64,000 nt of DNA from Brasenia schreberi (taxonomy: Eukaryota; Streptophyta; Magnoliopsida; Nymphaeales; Cabombaceae), in contig JAYKKT010000055.1 in NCBI GenBank assembly GCA_036023115.1, positions 12,400,501 to 12,464,500 on the forward strand. The letters run 5' to 3'. The notes under the pieces are model-generated. The model did no database searches. It worked only from the letters and a program-made list of their open reading frames with translations, and was not told where the DNA came from. Below are positions 20,977-33,300 of the stretch, piece after piece (position 1 is the stretch's first letter; each line of letters starts with the position of its first letter). Position numbers and translations under genes: made by a program.

Positions 20977-22155
20977 TCGAGGCAGCCTTGGTTTTGGTTC
21001 CCTAGACTTTGGTATGGCATGTATCCCATGTTTAATAGCATATTCCATGATTTTTTTTTTTGAAAAGTTTTGATATAATTCATGGTTTTGAAACTTGCTA
21101 TCATCTATGTTATGCATGAATGGTTTCTTGTCTAGGGGTTTAGGAAATAGATGACACTTGGTCTTGCCTAGGATGGTTATAGTTTTGGGTAGACAATCCT
21201 TGGGCTACCCTTTGATACACAGAACCTTCCTAGGCTTTTGGAGGACGTGCTTGGGTGTCTTGACCAAGGTTTTTCCAAGGTTGTCCTCGTGGGCTTGAGA
21301 ACCTGACAAGCACGGGAAATTCTGTATTCCTTGAAGCTGAGGATGGTTTTCACCTAGAATTACCATAATTTGGTCTTTGTAGGGGATTTTCACACACCTA
21401 TGGAAGGTGGATGGCACAGCTCGCAGGCTATGTATCCATGGTCTTCCAAGCAATAGGTTGTAATGGGGGTGAATGTCTAAGACATGGAACACCCCCACGT
21501 CGGCTATGCCCCCCGTTTCCATAGGTAACTCTACGACTCCCAATGGTCTAGATGCATTCCCATTGTATCTAGTGATTATGATGGGGCTTGGGTTTACGGA
21601 AGTCAAGGTGATTCCGATTTGATACGCCACGTGGAGCGGAAGGATGTTGAGACCTCCTCCCCCATCAACTAAGCATTTATCGAGAGGATAGTGATTCAAA
21701 ACTATCTCAATATGCAAAGCTTGGTTGTGGGCTTTATAGGGTCTTTCTATCTTGTCTTCCCAGAACATGATGGGCATTTTTGCACTTATAGACGCCACTT
21801 GGATTGACAAGGACTCAGGGGTTATGTTTGAGCTAACCTTGGCTCTCTCTAAAATTTTTTCTAAAACATGCCTATGCCTAGGTGAGGTTTATATCAGCTC
21901 TAGGATGGACATGTTTATTGGGATCTTGGAGAGATAATTTTCGAAGTCATATGTGGTTAAAACAATTTGACCTTTGTCCATTTTTGGCAAGACCTTAGGT
22001 ATGCATGCTTTTGAAGGGCCAGGGATGCTGACCACTTTTTTAGCAGATTTTTCTAAGTGTTGGGGTTGATAGATCCTTCCGGACCTATTCACTTCACCTA
22101 CACTTTGCCTAAGGCTCGTGCCTATTGTGGCTCTACTTGAGTGCCTTGGAGAACC
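20977..22155 (-). pseudogene. B linker and aspartic protease, broken
   Basis: From high to low coordinates: the linker with SGRIYQPQHLEKSAKK (about 22080), KACIPKVLPK, then the protease with LVDGGGGLNILPLHVAY (Asp codon at 21664-21666) and HYNLLLGRPWIH. The part from 21810 down to 21205 is open. The conserved tail with DDSKFQNHELY follows toward 21100. The homology to A and D is unmistakable, and the active-site Asp and Gly residues are kept. Confidence 0.85.
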
Positions 22156-23674
22156 TCAAATTTCTAAAATGGTTCTAGCCGGGGGCGGGACTCTAAGTGC
22201 TCCCCGGATTACTACTCGGACATTTTTCTTATAAAGAATGAGAGATGATGCACAAGTAGTAAAACCAGAATGTAATGAATGCACTAGACACTTTGAAGTC
22301 GAGAAAGCACATACCTCTTTGCCCTTCCCACTAGTGCTTGCGTGATTGAGGAAGGGTTCTTTGAAAATGGCTTGGGCAGGCTCTAGTTCCTCAGTGACTT
22401 GAAGCCGGCCCTGTGCTATCAAGTTCTCGATTTTATTGAGGAGGGAGAAACATTCGTTTGTATCATGGCCCTTGAGCCGATGACACTTGCAAAAGCGATG
22501 TAAAAACTTTCCTTTGGAAGTGGTTCCCTTGGGAATTTCGGGGAGTCTGATCATTTCTTGGGCAAGTAGGATGTCCAGGACCTCCAAAACAAGTTGCCCT
22601 AGTGGAGTATACTCCCATTTTTCAAAATATTTTTGTAACTTTTTTTCTTTTTTGTTTTCAAAATTTTCAAAATTTTTGGAAGTGCTCACCGGGCTTGGAT
22701 CTACTCGAACGTTTGCAACTTTTTGGGGCTTTGCCCCTTTGTCCATTGTGGGTAACCCATAGTTTTCGGGTTTTTCCAAACGTGACTTGTGCACAACGTT
22801 TCCTTTCCACAAGTGATCGTAGACCCCCTTTTTCAGATTTGTTTCAAAGAGGGAGGCTTTCTTGATCAACTTGTGGAAAGTCGATATTTCATGTATGGAG
22901 AGGAGTTTTCAATTCAGGTTTAAAATTATCAAGGATAAGCATTACTGTGCATCCTTCTGATATCGGCTCTCTCACTTGCCCTAGGAGGGACCTCCATCGA
23001 ACGATGAATGCATGCACATCCTCGTTCATGGCCTGCTTTGTATCCCTCAAAGTGTTTAAAGTTGGCGTAACTTCTACATTATGCGAAAATCTTTGCATAA
23101 AGCAGTTCGCTAACTCTTTGAAAGTTGTGAACTGACTCAAATCGTAAGAAGCAAGCCATTTTGAAGAATTTCCTTTGAGGGAAAGGAGAAACCAATATAT
23201 CCACTTCATCGAGTCCTTTTTCATTTTGTGGGATCTAGGATCCCCCGTGCCATCATACCGATGGAAGTTTGGTATCTCATCATCACTGTCTATTTCGTAA
23301 TCCAAGGGAAGGAAATCAGACAGGGCGTATGTCCTCTTTTCTTTATTTTGCCCTTTTAGCAGCTGCTATAGGGCTTTACGGTCCTTGTGAGTGAAGGACT
23401 CATGATATTGGTTTCCCTCCACAGCGGAGGTTTCCTTGAGCTTTCTACACTTGTCGATTCTCTTCTTGGTTTTTGTCGGTTCGCCATGAGACGAACAGGA
23501 CTCAGCTGCCTCTACCTCTTGGCTAAGCGCAGCTATCTTTGCCTCAAAGTCTTTTCGTAAGTCTTTTATCTTTTCTCCCCTATTTTTTAACTTGGTTTTC
23601 GAAATATTTTTGGAGTGAGAACTTGATGTGTGCGAGACATGGCTGGACACTTCATTGGAGTCTGAACTCGACAT
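22156..23674 (-). pseudogene. B gag, broken
   Basis: The start is the minus-strand ATG at 23674-23672 (MSSSDSNEVSSH), matching the gag start of A. Blocks: ESFTHKDRKAL (stop at 23366 where A has Gln), FHRYDGTGDPRSH, LANCFMQRFSHNVEV and WRSLLGQVREP. The zinc-knuckle-like CKCHRLKGHDTNEC lies near 22490. About ten residues of the core (LQLFSRRAHK in A) are deleted at about 23225. A frameshift near 22880 separates the core from the C-terminal part. Upstream of the ATG, a pyrimidine-rich tract ends in CATAG, like the candidate leader acceptors of A and D. Confidence 0.87.
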
Positions 23675-23795
23675 GACTCTGATGCTTTGTTTTGAAAACC
23701 AACTATGAAATGCAAAAGGCAAAGAGTTAAATACTTTTCTTGGAAAATTTTTTCAAGAGTTTTGTTTGTTTTGATCGATTTTTCTTAAGACCCGG

Positions 23796-23813
23796 GTCCC
23801 ACCGGGTGTGCCA
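23796..23813 (-). other. Primer binding site of element B
   Basis: On the minus strand this reads TGGCACACCCGGTGGGAC, 4 nt after the LTR end at 23818. It differs from D's site by one base, although the LTRs belong to another family. Confidence 0.85.
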
Positions 23814-23817
23814 AATC

Positions 23818-26800
23818 TGTAAGCACGAAAATTCTCACTCCCAGTTCTTGAGACCGGAAATGAACTTTTTTGCGTTTACGTCGCTTTTAGGGGCGTGGAA
23901 GCTAGCTTACTCAAACTAGCGAATATTTTTGCAAATATCTGACTTTTGAAAGGCAATTATGGACAAGCGGGATCTTTTCGCTTGAAACCTTCTTGAATCG
24001 GTCCTCAAGGGTCAGTTCCAGTGCTTTAGAAAACTTCGATCTTTCAACAAACATGAACTCTTTTTGAAAAAAAGTGAGTATAACAACAATTTGCCTAAGT
24101 TTGCAGGTTCTATTACGGGGTTATCCGTATCCAAGTCTTTTGAGCTTTTAAGCTAATTAGGCCGGATGTGTGTGCTTCAAGTGGCCTAGATTTAGCGAAG
24201 TTTGAGTGTAGTTTAGGGTTTCCTCTTTGAAAATGCGCAAAATGCAAGGATGCACGAACTCTCGCGGGTTGGATATGATGTGAGCTAGGCTAGAATTGAA
24301 AGCAACTCACACACCCAGCTTAAAGTAAATACCCGAAATGTAAGTGCAACTCACGCAGCTGAAAGGGAAATACCCGAACTTTAAAAGCAACTCACACGAC
24401 TTGAATGTAAATTGTGGAAGGGAGATATACTTATATTAAGAGTGGAAAGGCTCAATGCACACGTGTGTGAGTGTAAAATTGAAATGGCAAACTCACATGA
24501 CTTGAATTGAACTTGCCGAAATTGAAATATAAGTATATATATGAGCGGTAAGGCTCAACATGTTCGTGTGTGTTGTGTATAAATAGAGAGACAATTCACA
24601 CACACAACTTGAATTGAACTTTGCCGAAAGGGAAATATAAGTATATAGAAGAGTGGAAAGGCTCAATGTGAGTGAGTGCTTTTGGTGTGTAAATGGAAAG
24701 ACAACTCACACGACTGAAATTGAACCACCCGAAATGTAAAGACGTACACAACTGAACATAAAACTCACACAGCTGAAAGTATATAGATACTCTATATCTT
24801 AGGGGCAACGAAGGCCCAAAATGTGCGTGAGAGTGTTGAGCAAGTGCTTGGGTGCCCTTTGTGTGCAAGTGTGGAAGCTTAAATGACAAATTCACACGAC
24901 TTGAAAGTAACAACCCAGCTGAAAGTATATATATATACTTGATAAGAGTTGAAGCTCAATGCACGCGTGTGTGAGTGTGGAATTGAAATGACAATGCACA
25001 CAGCTAAAAGTAACAACCCGAATGAAATTGCAACTCACACGACTCTTACTAGAGTCTTTGGAGTAAGAGCGAAAACTCAATGTGTGTGTGTGCAAATCGT
25101 GTACGATTAAGAGCTAAAGATCAAGTGTACGTGGGTGTCTTGTGTATGAGATAAGAGCTAAGGCTCAAGTGCACGTGTGTGTCTCATGTACGAGATAAGA
25201 GCTAAGGCTCAAGTGCACGTATGTGTCTCGTGTGTCAAGCACCAATATTACATCTTGGGAGGAGACCACACTCCATTATTACAACCCCGTATCAAAATTG
25301 AATTTAAGTATGAAAGGAGTAATGTAAATACCAAATTTTAAACACTTACAAGTGATTTGACTTTCTTCTCCAATCTACCCGGGATTTGGTCCACTTTGGC
25401 AGCCACGAGGATGACCTCTTCGGTGTGCTAGAGACATGAGGTGGCGGGCTCGAGTTTTTCTTGAAGGGATATGAGTCACTTGGGCTTCAGAGAGTTCACG
25501 GTGAAAGGTGGGCTACAGGTTGTTTAGGTAGGTAAGGGCTCAAGGCAAAAGGTGGTGTGGGGTGATGTTGGTAGGGAGCTGGCTGAGGTGGTGAAGGGTG
25601 ATGTTGGTAGGGAGCTGGCTGAGGTGGTGAAGGGTGTGGTGCAGGCAGATGGGAGCAGCAGGGTGTTCGGTTGGGGTGACAAGGCGCGGGACAGGCGCAC
25701 AGGAAGGGCGCGCGCTGCGGACAGGCGCACACGACGTGCGGTGGGGGTGTGCGGTGTGGCGTGGAGTGTTGCGGTGCGCGAGAAGGGGTGTGCAGGCGTG
25801 CGGTGAGGGGTTCGGGTTGTGACAGGGTGAGCCGGGTGTTAGGGGGGTGTCGGTTGGTGGAAAGGTAGGTCGGTTTGGCTGGGATTAGGGGGCAGGTATG
25901 GCGGTGGAATTAGGTGGGTGTTGGTCTTGGGTTAGGTCTAGAGGGTTAGGAAAAGAGGGTTTAGTTAGGGATTAGGCTTACCTTTAGGGGACTCGGCTAG
26001 GGTTGGATCAAGCTTCGGTCCAGCCACCTCGGGTCCTCCATGCGCAGGTAGGTCCACCTCGGCTCAAGTTGGTGCAGCCAATGTTAACCCTATTTAGCCC
26101 ACAAGGCTTAACCCACTAAAAAGAAATTAAGCATAAAGCACTCACCTTAACCCTCTCTCTCTCCTCCAAGGCTTCTCCAAGCATTTCACGTGGATCTCTT
26201 TTGGAGACCCCCTCACCTCTATTTATAGGCAAGTGAGGTGGGTCTTGGGTTTGGATATGGGTTCGAGATCTGGATCCAAATCTAAATCCTAATACCATTT
26301 GGATTTGGATTTAGATATTTATGACCAGATCCGATCCAAATCCAAACATTTATATGGATATGGATTTGGATATTTTGATCCAAATCCAAACACTATTTGG
26401 ATCGATCCAAATCCAAACACTATTTGGATATAGATCTGGATATATATGGTCCAGATTCGATCCAAATTTTCTCTGAGCAGTCCTTCTTGGCGTTTCAAGA
26501 CGGACGGTTTGTGCGGGCCCTGGCTTCATTAGTGCACCGTCTGACATTGGGTCTTCCCCAACTTTGTCGTCGGATCTCCATCTCACCTTTTTGAACTTCG
26601 TTTCAATCAAATTTCTGGTTTTCAAGCTTGGGCTTGGATTTTAGAAGATAAGGTTGATACTTTTGGCTTCATATGTCATATGCTGGGCTTGAAGTCTGCT
26701 TCTGGCCTGGGTTCTCCTTTTGATTTCGGTCCTGCTTTCATCAGATTATGCTGATTTCTGGGCTTTTGGACCTACTTTCGGAGCTTGCTTTTGATCAGGC

Positions 26801-27049
26801 CTTTGGAGCTGCTTTCTAGGCTGCTTCTTCATCAGGTGTCATCCTTCATGTTTCACATGTTTCATTTGGCTCTTTATGAAATTGAGATTTTGCCCGAGTT
26901 TAAGAAATCCACATTTTGATCGGGGTTTAGGCAAAATTTTGAAGCTTTTACAGCCCCTGGGTTTTCGAAAACTCCAGATTTGGGTTTTGAAATGAATTTT
27001 AAAACCAGGTGTTTGATTTTGAAATTTGTTCTATTTTGGAGTGTTTACA
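23818..27049 (-). repeat. Element B 5' LTR
   Basis: The LTR is 3232 bp; on the minus strand it starts TGTAAACACTCC at 27049 and ends GCTTACA at 23818. It has the common block order: the ATCCAA/TGGATT box (about 26270-26460), a TATA box (minus, TATAAATA, 26220-26227), a C-rich part, the TTGTAATAA block with GGAG/CTCC (25245-25290), many GTGAGTTGCA and GAGC/GCTC units (24300-25240) and a U5 with CTTGA/TCAAG and GCTAGTTT/AAGCTAGC stems (about 23900-24020). Its right neighbour begins TCTCCCCCC. Confidence 0.88.
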
Positions 27050-28211
27050 ATCTCCCCCCACATTATAATAGTTAGATTTGCTGCAAGTTTAATTTTGTGG
27101 ATGAAACACCATACACACACACACACTAAATGTTTGTTGATAAGCTTCTACCCCAATATACTCTATAATCATCCTATACTTCTAATCCCCTCTATGCTTA
27201 AGCTATAAAATACTTTCAATTCATTTACATTGCAGTAATTTGATTTGGGGCTTTAGGGGTTGTTGCATTTTTAATTCATGTGAGTTTGCATCATTACATT
27301 CATAAAAACAGAAAACAGGATTTCAGCATCTCTGCATATGTCTGTTTTCGTAATTTTAATTTCTTGATGCTTGCTCAGATTAGCTTGAAATTTGGCACTT
27401 ACTCCACACACATCAGGTCACTCTAAATAAAATTGGCAAGATTTTTAGGACCATGAAGACACATAATAAAATTGGATAAATAACGATTCAGTTTCTATAC
27501 TTCTGTTGCACAGTCGGATTTTCTGAAAGAGAGGTTGGATAAAAGTCCCATATCTCTATCCACAAGAATCCAATCAATTTTATTTTTGATGCATTAGAAA
27601 TCTAACATCTATAGATTTCTACAAACATTAAATTCATCAAAATCGGAGTTTTGGGTAGGGAGATACAGGCTCATCTTTGAGTCTCTATATTTTTGAAATA
27701 GAATTGTTCTGAGTTAGTGAGTAAGTCTGATTTCAATATTTAATTTTAATTCAATACTGCTCCGAATTCAGATTTGTAAAAGGCTTCAAGCTCTACATAC
27801 TGCCAGCTCGGTCTAGAAAAATTTGGAGGATTTGTGGAGGCCTATAACATATTTAAATCTATTTTAGACACAAGCTTTGAAAAAAGAATTCTCTGTTTTC
27901 AGCAGCTTGTACATTTCAAGTATTGAATCAAAGTGCACAACTCAAAACTCTTTCAAAAACACTTGTTCACGTGTAATGGAGTTACATTTGCTGTAAAATT
28001 GAAATTTTTAAGCGCTCAATAACGACCCTTGAGTATCAGTTCAAGAAGGTTTGAGTGAAAAGATCCCGCTTGCCTACAATCGCCTAGAAATCTAAATTTT
28101 TCAAAATATTTGCTAGTTTCGAACTAGCTGGCACGCTCGCACAAGCGTAGGTATGGAAGCTTTCATTTCAAGTTTATCATAAACTTCGGAGTGAGAATTT
28201 TCATATCTACA
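27050..28211 (+). repeat. Segment L: R-U5 part of a plus-strand LTR (probable)
   Basis: The left end, TCTCCCCCCACATTATAATA, matches the TCTCCCCC...TATAATA part of the conserved poly(A)-like block. The right end (28030-28211) is a U5 with CTTGA/TCAAG, GCTAGTT/AACTAGC and AAGATCCCGCTTGCC, ending TCTACA. The middle (27130-28000) is AT-rich, non-coding and matches nothing else here. Neither PBS nor gag follows 28211, so the 3' side is a breakpoint. The end assignments are good; the middle is uncertain. Confidence 0.55.
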
Positions 28212-28978
28212 GATGCGAACTCACCCGAATTGAAATTTGCACCCACTCTACTTTCACGAAAATAAACTCACGCGAATTGAAGTGCTTTCACTCTACTTTC
28301 ACAAAAGTAAACTCACGCAAATTTAAGTGCGGCCACTTTACGATCATGAAAGTAAACTCAAGCGAATTTAAGTGCTTTCACTCTACTTTCATGAAAGTAA
28401 ACTCACGCAAATTGAAGTACTTTCACTCTACTTTCACGAAAGTAAACTCACGCAAATTGAAGTGCTTTCACTCTACTTTCATTAAAGTAAACTCATGCGA
28501 ATTAAAGTGTTGTCACTCTACTTTCATGAAAGTAAACTCATGCCAAATGAAATACGTATACTTGCTTAAGAACAGAAGGAGTTCAAAGTATAGAATGTTT
28601 ATAACGTATATTAAGGCAGAGGGCGGAAAGGCTCAAGTGCATGTGAGTGTAAAGAGCGGGAAGGGTCAAGTGCTCGTGGGTGCGATCATGTTCATCCACC
28701 AGTTAAGAGCAAAAAGGCTCAAGTGCTCATGGGTGCGATCGTGTTCATGCACAAATATTACAACACGGGGGGAGGCTTCGCTCCATTACTACAACCCCGT
28801 TCCGAATTGAATTTAAGGGAGAAAGCGGTTTAAAATCAAAGTTTTAAAGACTTACAATTTTTCCCTTCGATCGAGCTCGTGGTTCGGTTCGACGCAACCC
28901 TCTTTTGGGTGTGGTTCGGCCAGGTCAAGGTCAGTCAGGTCCTCTTGGTGCAGGTGCAACCCCAAGCCTTCAAGCTGG
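28212..28978 (-). repeat. LTR E, U5-proximal piece with 45-bp tandem repeats
   Basis: This minus-strand LTR piece begins abruptly at 28212. At about 28235-28555 it has seven copies of a 45-bp unit (starts at 28289, 28334, 28379 and 28424 are clear) built from CTCTACTTTCA, AGTAAACTCACG and AAGTG. Because 45 is a multiple of three, the array stays open in one frame without being a gene. GAGC/GCTC units and the GGAG/CTCC block (28754-28800) follow. It is interrupted at 28978 by C (GCTGG duplication). Confidence 0.82.
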
Positions 28979-29769
28979 TGTAAACACCCCGAATTTTCCA
29001 AAAATAAAAAACTCTCAAAAACACAAAAAGCTCGTTTGAGCCAAAACGACAACCTATTTTAAAATGTGAAAACAAGTACAAAAGGCAAAAGGAAAGCCCT
29101 AGCAAGAAGAGCAAATCAAGCCCGAAGTCTCAAAAGCCACCCCCTATTCAAAAACGGAAGAAAAAAGAGCCCGTTCAGAGAAAAGCCCGATAAAAGGGTA
29201 AAAATGTAATTTGGGTCAAAGAAAAAGCACAAAGCAGCTCCAAAATGCAGAAAGAAGCCCAGTACCTGAGGAAGTCGACAGAAGTCCGAGACACGTCCCG
29301 TCAGAATGAAGAACGGAATCCGTGCGGCAATTTGAGTTCGATATCAACAGGAACCGGCCAAAAACCAAAACGGCGGACCGAAACGAACGCCAAAAAAGTC
29401 CTAAAAAGCAGAACACCGGTTGGAAGAAAGACTTGGGGAAGACCTAGGCCAGAGTTGGGCGTCCGATGAATCGAAGCCTGCTCGAAACTGATGGTGAAAA
29501 ACACCAGAAAGGACCAAAAAACCAAGGAGTAGAAGAAAAGTCTGGATTGGGTTTGGACCCAAAAATATCCAGATCCATATCCAAATTATGTTTGGATTGG
29601 ATCTAGATCTCAAAATATCTGAGATCCGAGATCCAAACCCAAATAAATATTTGGACTGGATCTGGATCTCAAAATATCCGAGATCCGCGATCTAGATCCA
29701 CATAGAGTTTGGATTGGATCCGGATAGCCAGACCCAAATCCAAGACCCAATATCCAAGACCCATTTAAA

Positions 29770-29787
29770 ACCTCTATAAATAGAGGT
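29770..29787 (+). promoter_or_regulatory. TATA box inside an inverted repeat (LTR C)
   Basis: ACCTCTAT and ATAGAGGT are separated by AA, and TATAAATA (29775-29782) is the centre of the palindrome. H has the same at 52226-52243 and in its 3' LTR near 63144-63161. LTR E has a different flanking repeat, CCTTGGCC and GGCCAAGG, around its TATA box (49912-49936). Confidence 0.7.
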
Positions 29788-30355
29788 GTTGGGCTTAAAA
29801 AAGGCACGAGTGAGGCTCCAAGGAAGCTCCTCACGTGAATAAAGGGGGGGATGAGAGAGAAAAAGGCCCATAGGCCAAGTTCGTTTGTTTGAGTGCTTGG
29901 GATTGGCTCATGGAGCAAAGGGCTGCACCAACCAAGGAACGTCCCCTACAAGCTGGCTGGGAGCATGGCGTGGTGGAGCTTGGTGGCTTGAGCGGCGGCT
30001 TGGAGCAGTGCTGCAACTAGGTAAGCCCCTAAGACCTAAACTAGACACCTTCTTCCCTAACCACTCTAGACCACCCATCCTACCCAAAACACCCCCCTAA
30101 AATCACCACCAAACCAGCCAAGTGCTGGCCGATTTTCACCAAATTTTCCACCCAAGACCACCACCTAAACAACCTATCCTAAGACCTAAACCAGTTCGGC
30201 CAGGTGCGGGCCGAACTTCACCTTGAACCCCATCAACTTCGGCCAACCTTGGCCGAACTTCCCTTTGAAAACCCACCTAGCTCGAGGCACCTTGGCTCGA
30301 GCTCTTTCCCTAAAACCCACGGCCTTCAAGTGCAGGCCGTGTCCCATTTTCTACC

Positions 30356-33300
30356 TGTAGACGCGCGAAAATCCCCACGCCTCCCCGCCTTTTTTGGGCT
30401 TGGAGTGGATCCTCTCATGCGTCTAAGGCCTATTTATGTAAACAGGGCGTGCTAGCTAGCTTACCTAAGCTAGCGAAGATGTATTTTAAACTGACTTCTA
30501 ATCGTGGCGACTGTGAGCAAGTGAGCTCTTGTCGTCGCAGACCTTCTTGTACCGATGTGCAAGGGTCAGTTTGTACGCTTTGCAAAAATCGAGTTTTTTT
30601 GGGATAGAAAGCCTATGAAGCGGTTCGAGGTGTCTAATTCGGGTCTTTTAGATGCGATTGCAGATTTTAGATCACATGGATTTGCACGTGCCTAAGTATT
30701 TCCTTTTATCCCTTTATGGGCCACCTAGTTTGTGTGTTATGAACACTCCACTACATGGGCGAATTCGAGCGGGGCTTGCTTTGATGCAATATGCATCCTA
30801 CCTCGTGGTATGGCGTAGATGCAATGTAAACTCACGCTACTCCAAAGGGAAAACCCGAAATGTAAAGACAATGCCAAAGGGAAATAACCGAAGGGAAATA
30901 ACCGAAGGGAGATATGTATATAGAGTATGTATATGGGTCCTTACTCGGGTCTTACAAATAAGAGCGAAGGCTCAATGTGGGTGCGTGCTTGAATTGAAAG
31001 ACTTACACACACGACATGAAATTAAACCCAAATATAACTTGCAGTATGGCCTTGATTAAGGTCTTGGGAATAAGAGCGAAAGCTCAATGTGTGTGAGTGC
31101 TTGAATTGAAGTACTACGCACACAACATGAAATTAAACCCAAATAGTATAACATGGCCCTTACTTGGGTCTTTCAAATAAGAGCGAAAGCTCAATGTGTG
31201 TGAGTGCTTGAATTGAAAGACTTACACACACGACATGAAATGAAACCCAAATAGTATAGGTCGGCCCTTACTTGGGTCTTTCAAATAAGAGCGAAGGCTC
31301 AATGTGTGTGAGTGCTTGAATTCAAAGACTTACACACACGACATGAAATTAAACCCAAATAGTATAGGTCGGCCCTTACTTGGGTCTTTCAAATAAGAGC
31401 GAAGGCTCAATGTGTGTGAGTGCTTGAATTCAAAGACTTACACACACGACATGAAATTAAACCCAAATAGTATAGGTCGGCCCTTACTTGGGTCTTTCAA
31501 ATAAGAGCGAAGGCTCAATGTGTGTGAGTGCTTGAATTGAAAGACTTACACACACGATATGAAATTAAACCCAAATAGTATAGGTCAACCCTTACTTGGG
31601 TCTTTCAAATAAGAGCGAAAGCTCAATGTGTGTGAGTGCTTGAATTGAAAGACTTATACACACGATATGAAATTAAACCCAAATAGTATAGGTCAGCCCT
31701 TACTTGGGTCTTTCAAATAAGAGCGAAAGCTCAATGTGTGTGAGTGCTTGAATTGAAAGACAACGCACCCAACTTAAGCAAAACCCTACAAAATGAAAGT
31801 ATATGTATATACTTATGTATTAGGGGCTGATTAGGCCCGTGTGTGTTCAAAATCGTGCACAACTAAGAGAGTGCACGTGTGTGGGTGTGCCAAACCACGT
31901 TATTACAAGCCGGGGGAGACTATGCTCCTTTATTACAACCCCGTATCGAATTGAATCTCAAGCAAGTATACAACTAAAGACCGAGTTAGGCACTTACTAA
32001 TAGCTGGTCCGAAGATGCCTTGCTTGAGCGTGGGCTTGGCCTTCGCCTTGGGCTGCAAAAGGGAGCTCCGCGAGGTTGAACGGCAAGAGGTTCTGGCCGA
32101 GTGTCCTTGGCGCGCGGAAGAGGAGCCTTGAAGGTGGCCGGCTGCTAGCAAAGGGCTGTTTTTGGTGTGTTGGGTTAAAGGACCTAAGTAGGGTCACTAA
32201 GGGAGTATGGCACTAAGGGAAGCTGAAAGGAAGACCTAATGGGGGCACCTAAGGTTGGCGGGTTGCTGGCCGAGTGAAGGGGCAACAGTCGGTTGGAGTG
32301 GCCGACTAGGAGGTCTTAGTGGTGGCGGGTAGTTGGAGTGGCTAAGAGTGATGTAAGGTAGGGTAGCTAGCTAGGAGATGGGGCCAGGGGGTAGTGGTTG
32401 TAGTAGGTGTATTAGGATGATACGGGCAGGTTTTAGGGAGTTGAATAGGGTGGCCGAATGGGGCTAAAAGGTCTAGGTGGTGGCGGGTGGCAGCAAGTGG
32501 AAGGGCTGATGTTAGGGTGATAGGGGAGTGGATTAGGTGGCTAAGAGTGGAGAGGGAGTGAAGAAGTAGTAAGGTAGGATGTAGGGGACTTACCGGGTGA
32601 AGAAATGGTGGCGGGTGGAAGGGAATCAACCGGATGATGGCGGCGGTGGTGGTGGCGTTTGGCTGGAAGGCAGTGGTGTAGGTGGTGGCGGGATGTGGAG
32701 CAGGTGGTGGTGGGATGTGGAGCAGGTGGAGCAGGCGGAATTCGGCTGAGCTTGGGGAAGTGGAGGACCCGGCTAGGAATGGGTGGGTTGCTTGGTTATG
32801 AAACCCGCCCCCAAGGGGGGGGGTTTATATAGGGCTGGGTTAGGTCGGTTAGGGCTGGGTTTGGGGTAGTTGTTAGGTGGTTTAGGTAGGGTGGTATGAT
32901 GATAAGGTGGGCTGGAAAGGGTAGGGCCAGATATTTTAAATACAAGTGGTTTGGGTAGGTTGTGGGCTAAGGGTGGTTTAGAGGTTTAGGGTTTAGTTAG
33001 GTGGGTTGGTTCTAGGGTGAGGTTTAGTGAGCTAGGTTAGGTGATTAGGCTAGGATTAGGCTAGGTTTAGGGTAATTAACCTAGGTTTAGGAAAGGATTA
33101 GGGAAGTGGGTTAGGTGATTAGGTTGGGATTAGGCCGGGATTAGGGAAGTGGGTTAGGTGATTAGGCTCAGATTAGGGGCGGATTAGGGTGGAAGGCTAG
33201 GATTAGGTGTTTTCGGTTAGGTTTAGGTGAAGGAGCTCCCTTTGCATGGCCCATAGACCTTAACCATATCATGTTGGTGCAGCCCTAGGTTAGGTTTTGG

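Larger units (their letters stand above)
19687..27049 (-). mobile_element. Element B: 3'-truncated Tat-lineage element, minus strand
   Basis: Read from right to left: 5' LTR (27049 to 23818), primer binding site (23813-23796), gag, protease, the gag-pro/pol junction (duplicated) and the start of RT. RT homology stops at about 19687, right after the block corresponding to PLPNIDLM; the rest of pol and the 3' LTR are missing. The proteins are clearly more diverged from A and D than those two are from each other, and the LTR belongs to another family. All coding parts carry stops or frameshifts, so B is an old relic. Confidence 0.88.

Noticed and set aside
27026..28010. Host gene in the AT-rich segment
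   Set aside because: No open frame above about 60 codons and no exon-like pattern; the ends look like LTR sequence.
28277..28810. 177-codon open frame with repeats such as FHSTFTKVNS
   Set aside because: It is produced by a 45-bp tandem repeat in LTR E; the strand is opposite to the LTR's own transcription and no start context or homology supports it.
29216..29918. Open frames on the minus strand in U3 of C, repeated in H at 51739-52396 and 62591-63287
   Set aside because: Antisense to the LTR, kept only because the LTR copies are similar; composition follows the ATCCAA repeats.
30652..31059. 135-codon open frame in solo LTR J
   Set aside because: It crosses U5 and leader repeats antisense to the LTR and has no counterpart beyond the repeat itself.
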